Below are positions 19,893 to 28,823 of a stretch of DNA of 64,000 nucleotides, piece by piece; the stretch's first letter is position 1, and every line of letters begins with the position of its first letter. Position numbers and translations under genes: made by a program. The DNA lies in the NCBI RefSeq assembly GCF_014270035.1, contig NZ_JACNEP010000001.1:62001-126000 (forward strand). The letters are read 5' to 3'. The notes beneath the pieces were generated by a model. The model saw only the letters and a list, made by a program, of their open reading frames with translations, did not search any database and was not told the DNA's origin. Source of the DNA: Neptunicella marina (GTDB lineage Bacteria; Pseudomonadota; Gammaproteobacteria; Enterobacterales; Alteromonadaceae).

Positions 19893-21122
19893 ATGCCCCC
19901 CATTCAGTCTTCACTGACACCGCAGGAAAATAAGATGTCCCTGCCGGAATTTATTGCGTTAATGGCCTTTATGACGTCGTTGGTGGCGCTCAGTATCGAC
20001 GCAATGCTGCCCGCCCTCGATTTAATCGGGCAGGCACTTAATTCACCAGAGCCACAACAGACCCATCTGATTGTCTCGTTGTTCTTTTTTGGCATGGCGT
20101 TAGGCCAACTGTATTACGGCCCGTATTCTGATACTAAAGGGCGTCGTCGCGCAGTGTTATCCGGTTTATTTATTTATCTGTTGGGCACAGTTATTTGTTT
20201 AATGTCGCAGGATTTAAACTGGTTACTGTTTGGCCGTGTTGTGCAGGCGTTTGGAGTATCAGGCCCTCGTGTTGCCACCTTAGCGTTAATCCGCGATCAG
20301 TATCAGGGTGAAGCTATGGCACGCGTGATGTCATTTATTATGATGGTGTTTATTTTAGTGCCTATGATCGCACCGGTTGTGGGACAGGCCGTACTGGAGT
20401 TTTTCCACTGGCGACATATCTTCACTCTGTTTTTACTCATAACGGTCACACTGGGATTTTGGTTCTTTGTGCGTCAACCAGAAACACTACCACCAGAAAG
20501 ACGGCGGATATTTAGTTGGTCTGATTTAGCCAAATCAAGCAAATATATTCTTACTCATTTTGAAGTAATGGGCTTTACGGTGGCAATGGGGATTATTTTT
20601 GGAGCCTTTTTAGCCTACATCAGTACATCACAAACTATCTTCCAGTCGATTTATCAAACCGGTGACTTATTCCCTGCATACTTTGCATTACTGGCGTTTT
20701 CGGTCGGTTTTGCCTCTTTTGCCAATGGCATGCTGGTCATGCGTCACGGTATGTTAAAACTCAGTAAGCTCGCTATGGTTGGTTTATTTGTAGGCAGTAT
20801 TATTTTACTGGTGCTGTGTGTTAATACAGCTGGCAAACCACCATTGTGGCAATTACTCTGCTTATTATTCCCCATGTATTTTTGTGTGGGGATCCTGTTT
20901 GGAAATTTAAATTCGCTGGCGATGCAGCCCTTGGGTGATATGGCAGGATTAGGTGCTGCGATTATTGGTTCACTTAGCAGCTTGTTATCCGTGCCTGTGG
21001 CGATTTTTATTGGCCAGTTTGTTGAAACAGGTGTAACCGCTATCGCGATGGGGTTTGTTGGAATGAGTCTGCTGGCCTACATTTTGGTCACCCTAGCATC
21101 TAAACAACGTACGAGTATGTAA
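19893..21122 (+). CDS. Bcr/CflA family drug-resistance MFS transporter
   Basis: The 409-residue product has twelve hydrophobic segments. ALSIDAMLPALDLIG in helix one and GQLYYGPYSDTKGRRRAV (MFS motif A, between helices two and three) are typical of the Bcr/CflA branch. Members export bicyclomycin, sulfonamides or other small molecules by proton antiport; the substrate is not predictable here. A GAGG ribosome-binding site precedes the ATG. It lies 71 bp after ansA on the same strand. Confidence 0.88.
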   Translation: MPPIQSSLTPQENKMSLPEFIALMAFMTSLVALSIDAMLPALDLIGQALNSPEPQQTHLIVSLFFFGMALGQLYYGPYSDTKGRRRAVLSGLFIYLLGTVICLMSQDLNWLLFGRVVQAFGVSGPRVATLALIRDQYQGEAMARVMSFIMMVFILVPMIAPVVGQAVLEFFHWRHIFTLFLLITVTLGFWFFVRQPETLPPERRRIFSWSDLAKSSKYILTHFEVMGFTVAMGIIFGAFLAYISTSQTIFQSIYQTGDLFPAYFALLAFSVGFASFANGMLVMRHGMLKLSKLAMVGLFVGSIILLVLCVNTAGKPPLWQLLCLLFPMYFCVGILFGNLNSLAMQPLGDMAGLGAAIIGSLSSLLSVPVAIFIGQFVETGVTAIAMGFVGMSLLAYILVTLASKQRTSM

Positions 21123-21130
21123 CATCACTT

Positions 21131-21177
21131 GCGATGACAGCCGCACACTTTGTTCAAAAGTTAAACACTGTCATCGC
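21131..21177. repeat. Perfect 10 bp inverted repeat
   Basis: GCGATGACAG (21131-21140) and CTGTCATCGC (21168-21177) are exact complements separated by 27 bases. It lies just after the Bcr/CflA gene and has no T tract, so it is a weak terminator candidate or an operator for the carboxypeptidase gene that follows. Confidence 0.5.
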
Positions 21178-21276
21178 TGTCGTCGTATCTTTGATAAAAA
21201 TCCTTTTATTTCAATGCTAGTATCAATGCTATTGACTCATAGCCATATATAACCGGCTTAGAAATAAGGATCCCTG

Positions 21277-22413
21277 ATGCGGGTAGTGTTGTTTTTTACT
21301 TTGCTGTTAGCTAATTATGTTTTTTCTTCCAGTGCTTTTAGCGCATGTCAGTTTGATAACATTCAATTCAATCGTGATTTCAGTGCAGCAAGATTATCTG
21401 ACTGCGAAAAATTAACGGATAAACATTACTTACTCAGCATTTTGCCTGAAAAAACAGATGTAAATCCCAGCCCCTGGTTTAGTTTTAAGCTGCACAAACC
21501 AAGCCAGACAGCACTTACTTTAACCCTCGATTTTGGCAAATACCGGGCGCGTTATTTACCTAAAATAAGTAACGATAACGGCTATAACTGGCACACCGTT
21601 AAATTCGATGTCGAAAAAAACAAAATGACATTCACCATTAATGACGAGCAATCAGATATTTGGGTTACAGCTCAGCCGCCCGTGGTTGAACAGGATTACC
21701 TGAAATTTGAGAAAGACTTAGTAAAACAACATCCCTATTTAAAAAAGGATTCACTGGGCAAATCGGTAAAAGGGCGGGATATCACTGCACTAATTTCTAC
21801 CACGCCGGATTCCAATAATTGGCTAGTGATGATAGGAAGACAACATCCGCCGGAAACCACCGGTGCTATTGCATTACAGGCATTTACCCAAACATTACTA
21901 AATCAAAATAACGTCGCCACAAAATTTAATATTCTACTGGTTCCTCTGGTTAATCCCGATGGGGTAAACGAAGGCAACTGGCGCAGTAATGTCAATGGTA
22001 TTGATTTAAACCGGGATTGGTATCGGTTCAGTCAGCCTGAAACTAAAGCCATTAGAGATAAACTTCAGCAAATCACTACCACTGGCGGCAAAATCGTCTT
22101 TGCACTGGATTTCCACTCTACTTATGAAGATGTGTTTTACACCATGCCTGACGACAAAATTAACTTATCGCCCAGTGGCTTTACCGATAAGTGGTTAGAT
22201 GATGTGCAAAAGCGCACACGTTGGACACTTAAGTTACAACGAAAGGCAGGCTACAAAAAGAACAGTGGTGTATTCAAACAATATATTGCCGATACCTATG
22301 GTGTGCATGCGGTAACCTATGAAGTGGCAGACAATAATCCACCAGCACGCATTGATTATATTGCCCGGGAGGCAGCAAAAAGTCTGGCGGAATTACTGAA
22401 TAAAACCTTCTAA
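21277..22413 (+). CDS. Secreted M14 family zinc carboxypeptidase, cytosolic-CP-like
   Basis: The 378-residue protein has a signal peptide (about 1-23), an N-terminal beta domain with LDFGKYRARYLP, and an M14 catalytic domain. Zinc ligands fit HPPE (H190, E193) and DFHST (H280), and the catalytic glutamate fits TYEVADN (E349). The NPDGVNEGNWRSNVNGIDLNRDW stretch carries the substrate-binding Asn-Arg. The extra N-terminal domain is typical of the cytosolic carboxypeptidase-like group, yet this copy is exported. Its substrate, perhaps a peptide or murein fragment, is unknown. AAGGA precedes the ATG. Confidence 0.85.
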   Translation: MRVVLFFTLLLANYVFSSSAFSACQFDNIQFNRDFSAARLSDCEKLTDKHYLLSILPEKTDVNPSPWFSFKLHKPSQTALTLTLDFGKYRARYLPKISNDNGYNWHTVKFDVEKNKMTFTINDEQSDIWVTAQPPVVEQDYLKFEKDLVKQHPYLKKDSLGKSVKGRDITALISTTPDSNNWLVMIGRQHPPETTGAIALQAFTQTLLNQNNVATKFNILLVPLVNPDGVNEGNWRSNVNGIDLNRDWYRFSQPETKAIRDKLQQITTTGGKIVFALDFHSTYEDVFYTMPDDKINLSPSGFTDKWLDDVQKRTRWTLKLQRKAGYKKNSGVFKQYIADTYGVHAVTYEVADNNPPARIDYIAREAAKSLAELLNKTF

Positions 22414-22432
22414 CATCATCGTTTCAACCACA

Positions 22433-22457
22433 CAAAAAAGGCGCCGGTCGGCGCCTT
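22433..22457 (-). terminator. Terminator of the cupredoxin to DUF192 operon
   Basis: AAGGCGCC and GGCGCCTT pair around a GGTC loop. Read leftward the stem runs into TTTTTT, so it serves the DUF192 end; in the other direction there is no T tract. Confidence 0.85.
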
Positions 22458-22474
22458 AACTTCATCATAAATTT

Positions 22475-22909
22475 TTAATTATCGAACTCGATCTTATCGC
22501 CAACTTTGACATTATTTTTGGCAAACCAACCTAACTCCATTTCCAGTGCAGCAATCACTTTGCCCGGCGATGGATGTGTGGTTTCGTCCAGAGCTTTCAT
22601 CTGAATAATTGAAGTGATCACGCCATTTTCGTCAATATAAGCCAAATCCAGTGGGATCAAAGTATTTGCCATCCAGAAAGCCGTTTGTCTGGGATAAGGA
22701 TAAACAAACAACATGCCCGGCTTGGCATCTTTACGCTCCATCAGGCCTTTAGCCCGTTCCTGCGGAGTATCAGCCAGTTCTACTTCAAGATGTTGCTGAT
22801 TCACTCTGATTTTGACCAATTCCAGCGGCTCAGCACTGACCTGAGTCATCAGACCCAACCATACCGAGCACATTCCCGTAACCAACCATTTAAAACTGTA
22901 TTTGTTCAC
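22475..22909 (-). CDS. Exported DUF192 family protein
   Basis: A 144-residue protein with an N-terminal signal segment and a DUF192 domain: VELADTPQERAKGLMERK, then GMLFVYPYPRQTAFWMANTLIPLDLAYID and LEMELGWFAKNNVKVGD. The domain is widespread and its biochemical role is not established. It is the last gene of the five-gene leftward operon, 21 bp after the haemoglobin-like gene, and is followed by a terminator. Confidence 0.88.
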   Translation of the reverse strand: MNKYSFKWLVTGMCSVWLGLMTQVSAEPLELVKIRVNQQHLEVELADTPQERAKGLMERKDAKPGMLFVYPYPRQTAFWMANTLIPLDLAYIDENGVITSIIQMKALDETTHPSPGKVIAALEMELGWFAKNNVKVGDKIEFDN

Positions 22910-22930
22910 TTCAACCTCGTAATGCGGGTA

Positions 22931-23359
22931 CTAACGATAAATAATCCCGGAGCGCAACGGTGCCAATCTGGCTAACAAGGCATTTTGCACAGGTGTTTCA
23001 ATTCCACTGTCGTCCATTGCATTAATCAACAATTCAACCACGTGATTAAAATCACCTTCTTTAACCATCATGCCAGTGTGAATATCCACCATACTGTCAC
23101 CGGTGTAACGGCATGGGCCATCAGACACTGCACACAAATGCTGTATAAATCCCTGACGAAAATGGCTAATTTTAGAATCAGCAAAGAAATGAAAAATTTG
23201 TTTATCGTGACCAATCTGATTAATAAAATTATCAACCAGTTTTTCAACCCCCTGCTGTCCTCCCAATCTTTGATACAACGTTTGCTCCGGAGTATTCTGA
23301 CAGCCACCAAGCATAATAGTTGCAAACAACCCAATTACACATTTACGCCACATGCTCAT
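22931..23359 (-). CDS. Lipoprotein with group 1 truncated haemoglobin domain
   Basis: The 142-residue protein starts with a lipoprotein signal ending MLGGC (lipid-modified Cys about 20). From residue 27 it is a truncated haemoglobin: LYQRLGGQQGVEKLVDNF, a shortened 2-on-2 fold and the proximal haem histidine in DIHTGMMV (about H94). Such domains bind O2 or NO. The predicted envelope location is unusual, since most are cytoplasmic. It overlaps the DUF3034 gene by 4 bp, indicating translational coupling. Confidence 0.85.
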   Translation of the reverse strand: MSMWRKCVIGLFATIMLGGCQNTPEQTLYQRLGGQQGVEKLVDNFINQIGHDKQIFHFFADSKISHFRQGFIQHLCAVSDGPCRYTGDSMVDIHTGMMVKEGDFNHVVELLINAMDDSGIETPVQNALLARLAPLRSGIIYR

Positions 23360-24192
23360 AAGGCTCCCGATATCGAAAGGTACCAGCCAGTTTGTTTTTC
23401 AGCACCTGCGATATCACCCAAATTTAACCATGCAGCCGTCACAGTAAAGTGCTTATTGGGGAACCAGGCAATAAAAACATCCTGCCAGTCATCTTCTTTA
23501 ATGGCCATATTATCGGGCTTCTGACGATATTCCGTTCCCACCGCCCAATTCGGATTTAGAAAAACCGCAGCAGCTCCCTCAAGCTGGATACTCCGATGTT
23601 GTCCCTCAGCGCCAAAACCTAACAGACCTAACTGGTTGGCGTCGGTATAACGAGCAGTGACGTTCCAAAAAAAGTTATAACCCGCCAATGCACCGAGGTG
23701 CAATTTGCTGGCGGCTACATAGAAATCATCACCACGGGTATCTTTTGCGCCTAATAAGTTTGCAATCGTGCCATCTTTAAGTGATTTATGTTGCCATCCA
23801 ACACTAATCTGAGGGAGTGCCGAATACAGGATATCCCCATATAACCTGACTTTAACCCCTGCAATATCCTGTTTAATCTGCATATTAAGTGCAGGCACAT
23901 CAAAGGTTTGTTTAGCGACCGACAATTCTACCCTGTCATACAAATTAAGCTGAGCGCCGCATACGTCAAGTTGATAGTCATCTAATCCCGCACGGCTACA
24001 AAAGCCATTTACCGCGATTTCATCACGCGAGGCGTACCCGGCTAATTGCGCCCAGGGTACAATACCTCCACCACCAGCTCCTTCTGCTTGTGATACACCG
24101 GGCGTGGCCAAAATCTTTCCCTGCCCAGCCATCGCCGACACACAATAGCCCAATATGCCCAGAATGATGCAAATTGTGTTAGTGATTTTCAT
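23356..24192 (-). CDS. DUF3034 family outer-membrane-type protein
   Basis: The 278-residue product has a signal peptide (cleavage near AMAG, residue 23), a glycine-rich GAGGGGIVPWAQLAGYA segment and alternating beta-rich sequence ending in an aromatic strand, as in porin-like or channel proteins. I recognise it as DUF3034, whose function is unknown. It overlaps the upstream GGDEF-EAL gene by 14 bp and the downstream haemoglobin gene by 4 bp, so the three are probably made together. Confidence 0.82.
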   Translation of the reverse strand: MKITNTICIILGILGYCVSAMAGQGKILATPGVSQAEGAGGGGIVPWAQLAGYASRDEIAVNGFCSRAGLDDYQLDVCGAQLNLYDRVELSVAKQTFDVPALNMQIKQDIAGVKVRLYGDILYSALPQISVGWQHKSLKDGTIANLLGAKDTRGDDFYVAASKLHLGALAGYNFFWNVTARYTDANQLGLLGFGAEGQHRSIQLEGAAAVFLNPNWAVGTEYRQKPDNMAIKEDDWQDVFIAWFPNKHFTVTAAWLNLGDIAGAEKQTGWYLSISGAL

Positions 24193-26494
24193 AATTCGCT
24201 AACCATTGTATAAAATCGGCCGCACTGAGCGGACGACTAATAAAATAACCTTGCAGTTGGTCACAACCAAATTCTTTCAGCAAATTGTATGAAGCGAGAT
24301 TTTCAACCCCTTCAGCGACCATAGTAAAACCAAGTTCATGGCCGAGCAAAATAGTTGATTTGACAATAATCTGGTCTCCCGGACTTTGATCAAGCGTTAA
24401 AATAAAACTTTTATCGATCTTTAATTCATCCAGTGGCAACTGCTTTAATTTGGATAGTGATGATTGCCCAACCCCATAATCGTCTACCGACAATGTAAAC
24501 CCATGCGACTTTAATTGCTCGACCACTGCCAGAGCTTTTTGTTCGTCCTCCATCATATCGCGCTCGGTTAGTTCAATCGTAATAAAACCTGCATCAAGCT
24601 GATGGAACTCAATACAACTTTGCAGATATTCGAGAAAATCTGCATGGGTAAGGTCCTGTGCAGAGACATTAATTGAGGCATTAATAAACACATCCTGCTG
24701 TTGCCAGCTTTTGATCTGCGCGACAACCGTATTAATCACCCATTGGGTTAACTGAATAATTAGACCTGCCTGTTCTGCCAATTCAATAAACACATCTGGC
24801 GGGATAAATTTCCCATCCTTGTTTATCCAACGAATAAGCGCTTCAACCTTTTCCACCTTACCATTTGTCGCACGTACTTTTGGCTGATACGCCATAAATA
24901 ACTGGCCATCATCCATTTCAATGGCATTTTTCAGGTCTTCAACGATGGCGATACGTTCCAGATGCGCTTCATCCTCACCGGCCTGATAGAAACGCAAAGG
25001 CAGATTGGCATTGGACGCGGCATCACAGGCTATAGTGGCACGTCTTAAGATAGATTTAGCATCTGCAGCATCCTGTGGATACTTAACCACCCCACAACTA
25101 ATTTGCAAAGAAAGGGATAAATCGCGCACACGATAAGGTTGTGCCAGCTTGTCTAATAAATTATCTACCTGAATATCGGGATTATGCAAAGACGCGACCG
25201 GCAGTACCATCAGAAACTCGTCACCACCGATTCTGGCATTATGTTCCTCGTTACCATCACAGAAATTAACCAGTCGTTTAGCTAATACCTGAATACAATC
25301 ATCGCCTATTTGAGGTCCCAGTTTGTCGTTGATCTGTTTCAAGCCTTTAATGTCCAACACCAACACCCAAAACGGCTCGGCAGCATCAACCAGCTTCTCA
25401 ATATGAAGCTGAATAACGTGGCGATTAAACAGTCCGGTTAAGCTGTCGTGTTGTGACTGATATAAAATTTGTTGCTCACGCTGCTGAATTTCATTCCCCA
25501 TATCGGAAAACGCAGCAAATAACTCACGAATTTCACTGCTGTTGCGATTATCTTCCTGCTCGCTGGCATAATCCCCCCGAGCAAAGCGGCGTGCAGTCAC
25601 CACCAATCTGGACAAAGGAACCGTTAAGTTTCTGGCGAGCAGACTGCTAATTAATAAACATAACACCATTGCTACAGCAGCCAGTGCAACGAAGGTCAGT
25701 AACAACCGATCAAATTCATCATAATTTTGCTGCAAACTGGCACTTAATAAAATGCTAACCGGCTCCTCAGGTAAACTGTTAAGTGCAATGGTTCGGTTAA
25801 CATATGCGACGCGCTGCCCCAGCAAACCTCTGACTTTGTGTTCGGTAAAATAGTCAACCAAATTTCCATCAACCGAGCGCTCCAGTGAACTGCTAAATAC
25901 ATGTTTTTGAGGACCAATAAAACTGACTTCCAGACCCGTGACTTGTTTTAGATCGTCAGTTACCTGCTGATTGATACGAAAACCAATTAAGTTGAATGCT
26001 ATCGCTCTGGGAGCTTTAACGGGCAAAATAATCACCTGATAAAGCACATTATCAAACTGGATAAAACGTGCGTGGAAATCGCTGGCTAATAAAGTTTTCA
26101 CCACATTTGCCATATCCGTACCGGCGATAAATTCCTGCGAACTGGAAGACACCAACCTGCCCTGCAAATCCGTCAATAGCATCAAATCGGCCTGAATCCT
26201 TTGACCATGATTAGTTAACACACTGGCAATGGTTTCGGCATCGTTGGTAGCCACCGCTGTTTTAAAACCAAAATCAGCGGTTAATACTCTTGCCGCAGTG
26301 ATCAGTAAGTTCTCTTTAGCTGCCAGATATTGTTCATACACGTTTTCAGCGTTATCAATATCCATTTCAATGCGTTTTTCATTATATTCGCTGGTCGACC
26401 ACCAAAAGCTGGCAAGACTGGTAACAGAAGTAATTAGCACCACAATGGCGCTGAATAAAATAATCTGATTCTTAAGACTGGTTTGAAATGTCAT
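24179..26494 (-). CDS. Membrane GGDEF-EAL cyclic-di-GMP receptor protein
   Basis: The 771-residue protein has a helix at 11-31, a periplasmic Cache-like sensor region (about 35-258), a second helix at 262-284, a HAMP linker (about 285-340), a GGDEF domain with intact GGDEF at 421-425 and an EAL domain (EAL at 549-551) with SINVSAQDL, ELTERDMM, DDYG, LKIDKSF and VAEGVEN. The EAL metal and catalytic residues are kept, so phosphodiesterase activity is likely; the GGDEF half may bind GTP or be active. It overlaps both operon neighbours, pointing to a shared envelope signal. Confidence 0.92.
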   Translation of the reverse strand: MTFQTSLKNQIILFSAIVVLITSVTSLASFWWSTSEYNEKRIEMDIDNAENVYEQYLAAKENLLITAARVLTADFGFKTAVATNDAETIASVLTNHGQRIQADLMLLTDLQGRLVSSSSQEFIAGTDMANVVKTLLASDFHARFIQFDNVLYQVIILPVKAPRAIAFNLIGFRINQQVTDDLKQVTGLEVSFIGPQKHVFSSSLERSVDGNLVDYFTEHKVRGLLGQRVAYVNRTIALNSLPEEPVSILLSASLQQNYDEFDRLLLTFVALAAVAMVLCLLISSLLARNLTVPLSRLVVTARRFARGDYASEQEDNRNSSEIRELFAAFSDMGNEIQQREQQILYQSQHDSLTGLFNRHVIQLHIEKLVDAAEPFWVLVLDIKGLKQINDKLGPQIGDDCIQVLAKRLVNFCDGNEEHNARIGGDEFLMVLPVASLHNPDIQVDNLLDKLAQPYRVRDLSLSLQISCGVVKYPQDAADAKSILRRATIACDAASNANLPLRFYQAGEDEAHLERIAIVEDLKNAIEMDDGQLFMAYQPKVRATNGKVEKVEALIRWINKDGKFIPPDVFIELAEQAGLIIQLTQWVINTVVAQIKSWQQQDVFINASINVSAQDLTHADFLEYLQSCIEFHQLDAGFITIELTERDMMEDEQKALAVVEQLKSHGFTLSVDDYGVGQSSLSKLKQLPLDELKIDKSFILTLDQSPGDQIIVKSTILLGHELGFTMVAEGVENLASYNLLKEFGCDQLQGYFISRPLSAADFIQWLANYENH

Positions 26495-27144
26495 TGCAAC
26501 TGGAACTTATCACCAAACGTATCACGGACTTTGGGCTCGGCAGTGTTTAAGATTAAGATGTACGCGCCCTCTTTTGAATTGAGTGTAGACAAGGTTACTT
26601 TCTTACGACTCTCTGCGCCATTTACACTTAAACTATGCCACACATAAACACTTTGGTCTGGATCGGCATCCAATTGAGCATCACCATTTAAGTCAGTCAT
26701 AACGGCATGTTCTGACTGAGCAATATATATGTACCCGACCATAGAATCATGAATATTACAGCCCAGTACAGCCACACCTGCATGTTCAAACGGGATCGGC
26801 GCTTTGGGTTTTCCCGCATATAATTTCAGCTCGAAAGGTTTAGCTCGCGAAAAAGAATAAACATGGTGACGAATATCATCACTATTTGGAAACTGAACAG
26901 ACTGCCCCTGTTGAATTAATAATACCTGGGGAGCAAATTGTTTATCTACTTGATCCATAACGGCAATGGGCAGCTGAGACTTCGTTGTATCCTGTTTGGA
27001 ACCAGCCAACTCAATAACAGCATGGGCTAAGCTATTGCCATGTTGATCCTGAACGTGAAACGATGCTGCATTCAATGGCATGCAAACAAGCATCAACATA
27101 ACTAACATTACGCAAGGATGCGAATAGGTATTAACGCGCGTCAA
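26491..27144 (-). CDS. Periplasmic cupredoxin-like protein (methylamine-utilisation type)
   Basis: The 217-residue protein has a signal peptide (about 1-27) and a plastocyanin-like fold. Candidate type 1 copper ligands are His in IRHHVYSF (H93/H94) and Cys, His and Met in VLGCNIHDSMVGYI (C129, H132, M135). Relatives are often annotated as methylamine utilisation proteins, but no methylamine dehydrogenase genes are here. It is the first gene of the operon and overlaps the GGDEF-EAL gene by 4 bp (ATGA), suggesting that it feeds the sensor. That role is inferred. Confidence 0.82.
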   Translation of the reverse strand: MTRVNTYSHPCVMLVMLMLVCMPLNAASFHVQDQHGNSLAHAVIELAGSKQDTTKSQLPIAVMDQVDKQFAPQVLLIQQGQSVQFPNSDDIRHHVYSFSRAKPFELKLYAGKPKAPIPFEHAGVAVLGCNIHDSMVGYIYIAQSEHAVMTDLNGDAQLDADPDQSVYVWHSLSVNGAESRKKVTLSTLNSKEGAYILILNTAEPKVRDTFGDKFQLQ

Positions 27145-27214
27145 ATGTGTATCCCATCATTATCTCGCCTCGATTACTGACATTGTGCGGTATCAGGATA
27201 ATTTTATCCACTGT

Positions 27215-27296
27215 CAGACCGGCTTTGGGTCTGAATAGACAGACTAATTATGACTGCACCGTAACCAAATAAAATTATTATTTTTCTGTAGGTTAC
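27215..27296. promoter_or_regulatory. Inverted repeats upstream of the cupredoxin operon
   Basis: In the 186 bp gap upstream of the cupredoxin gene, CAGACC/GGTCTG (27215-27233, 7-base loop) and GTAACC/GGTTAC (27261-27266 and 27291-27296) are exact inverted repeats. They could be operator half-sites for the operon or stem-loops behind the patatin gene; no T tract follows. Confidence 0.3.
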
Positions 27297-27330
27297 AAGC
27301 TACTGTCTGTAATTTGTTTGTCAACCGAAT

Positions 27331-28398
27331 TCAGCAAAAGCCAATCGGTTTTACCATGGCACTAATATCACGCTGCAATTTCATTTGGCACAACGCCTCT
27401 CCCAACTGTTCCGAACGTTTTATCACCTCCTGCCAGTAGGGAATGCGAATGTCCGCGGTCATGGTTTCAAAATCCTTACGGTCAGGGATTTTGTTATAAG
27501 GCAATTGCTGAATAAAGTTATCCGAAGGCACCAGCATCACAACATTGTCGTAACTGGATGCATGTACTTTTCGTTTACTGCTTTTATCAAACCAACCCGG
27601 TGCGGGATACTTAAAAAAATGCGGATACAACACTAACCCGTTTTGATTAGAAATAAGCTGTAAGTCAAAGTGGTAATCAATAATGCCTCCGTCACGGTAC
27701 ATGCCGGGATTAGCGCCGGTAATGTCTTGAACGCCTTTAAGGATAAGCGGGATCGCGCCCGATGCCACCAATGCCTGCTGACAGTTTTGCTCTGTTATCC
27801 ACTGCTGTTCAGTTGGTATTTTATAAGGGTCTTTAAATTCTAAAGCGTGTCCGGATGCAGAAAAAATCACTCTGTGGTAAAAGTGCTTAAGTAATTTACG
27901 ACTTAACTTATTGGCTGCCGCACTGGCCAGTAATCCGGTTAATTGTTTAGCCTTGTTTTCACTTTCGGTTAAACCTAAACATCTGGCTACGATAAAATGT
28001 GCACGAATCAACTTATTATGCGCAATTTGCCTTGCGCCATCGTCCCCCAACACCTCCTCAAGTAACTGCCAGGCTTTTTGACTAATTTCATGAGTGGTAG
28101 GTTTATCAGAATATACCGTATGTGAATAATGGTAAGCCAGGTTATCGATTGCCTGCTGAGGATTCTGTTGGGTATAACAGGAAAAACGGAAAGAGCCGGC
28201 AGATGAACCCACAACATCCAGAGGTGTCGAACGACCTGCAAAAAAGTCGCTCACCATAATGCGATCTATACCACTTAAAACAAACCATTTGGGACCACCT
28301 GACGCCCCTAGCATAAAATCAAACAAATCCGGGTGGAAACCTTCTTCCCTGATACGTTTTAATGCAGCAGGACCTGCATATATATCTAAAACAGACAA
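27331..28398 (-). CDS. Patatin-like phospholipase family protein
   Basis: At 355 residues, the protein shows the patatin elements: a glycine-rich oxyanion loop in GASGGPKW (about 32-39), the nucleophile elbow GSSAGSF (Ser about 66) and the Asp of the dyad in DGGIIDYHFD (near 230). No signal peptide is evident, so it is probably cytoplasmic or secreted by another route. Patatins hydrolyse acyl ester bonds in lipids; the substrate is unknown. It is a single gene. Confidence 0.85.
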   Translation of the reverse strand: MSVLDIYAGPAALKRIREEGFHPDLFDFMLGASGGPKWFVLSGIDRIMVSDFFAGRSTPLDVVGSSAGSFRFSCYTQQNPQQAIDNLAYHYSHTVYSDKPTTHEISQKAWQLLEEVLGDDGARQIAHNKLIRAHFIVARCLGLTESENKAKQLTGLLASAAANKLSRKLLKHFYHRVIFSASGHALEFKDPYKIPTEQQWITEQNCQQALVASGAIPLILKGVQDITGANPGMYRDGGIIDYHFDLQLISNQNGLVLYPHFFKYPAPGWFDKSSKRKVHASSYDNVVMLVPSDNFIQQLPYNKIPDRKDFETMTADIRIPYWQEVIKRSEQLGEALCQMKLQRDISAMVKPIGFC

Positions 28399-28823
28399 AT
28401 TATCTTCCTCAAATCCGTTGTCACCCGTTTAAATGGCCCAGTAATCAACTCATTCTGCGACAGAATCACACTATACATTGTGCATAAGTACCATTAAAAC
28501 GTCATTTTACCCAAAGTTATTAACAGTTAAACTTTAACCAGCACACTTCTTAACCACAATGTTGATATTTAACCCACACTGAAGGCTTTTTATGCATTTT
28601 GATCAGACTTCAATCAGCTCGATTTTTGTGCTGAACAAAATAAAAACAAGCCATTATATTTATATTTTTCAACGCCTTATAAAACAATACATGAGTACTC
28701 AACAACTTTATCCACAGCTTTAGTGGATAAACGACAAATTAATCACAGCTGCGTATTTCACGTTAATATTAATCTGAGATAACATGCCAGCCATAATAAC
28801 TGACTTATTTTACTGGTTGTGTA
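28399..28823. other. AT-rich intergenic gap with a DnaA-box pair
   Basis: This 425 bp divergent gap contains no open frame I can support. It is AT-rich and must hold the patatin promoter on one side and that of the EIIA-like gene on the other. Its one notable feature is a perfect DnaA-box sequence TTATCCACA at 28708-28716 facing an inverted near-copy AGTGGATAA at 28722-28730, five bases apart. Confidence 0.5.

Noticed and set aside
26491-27144. Part of a methylamine dehydrogenase pathway
   Set aside because: No mau structural or maturation genes are nearby; only the cupredoxin resemblance supports the name.
28700-28740. A possible replication origin from the DnaA-box pair
   Set aside because: Only two boxes are seen, and none of the usual origin neighbours (dnaA, dnaN, rpmH, gidA) is present.
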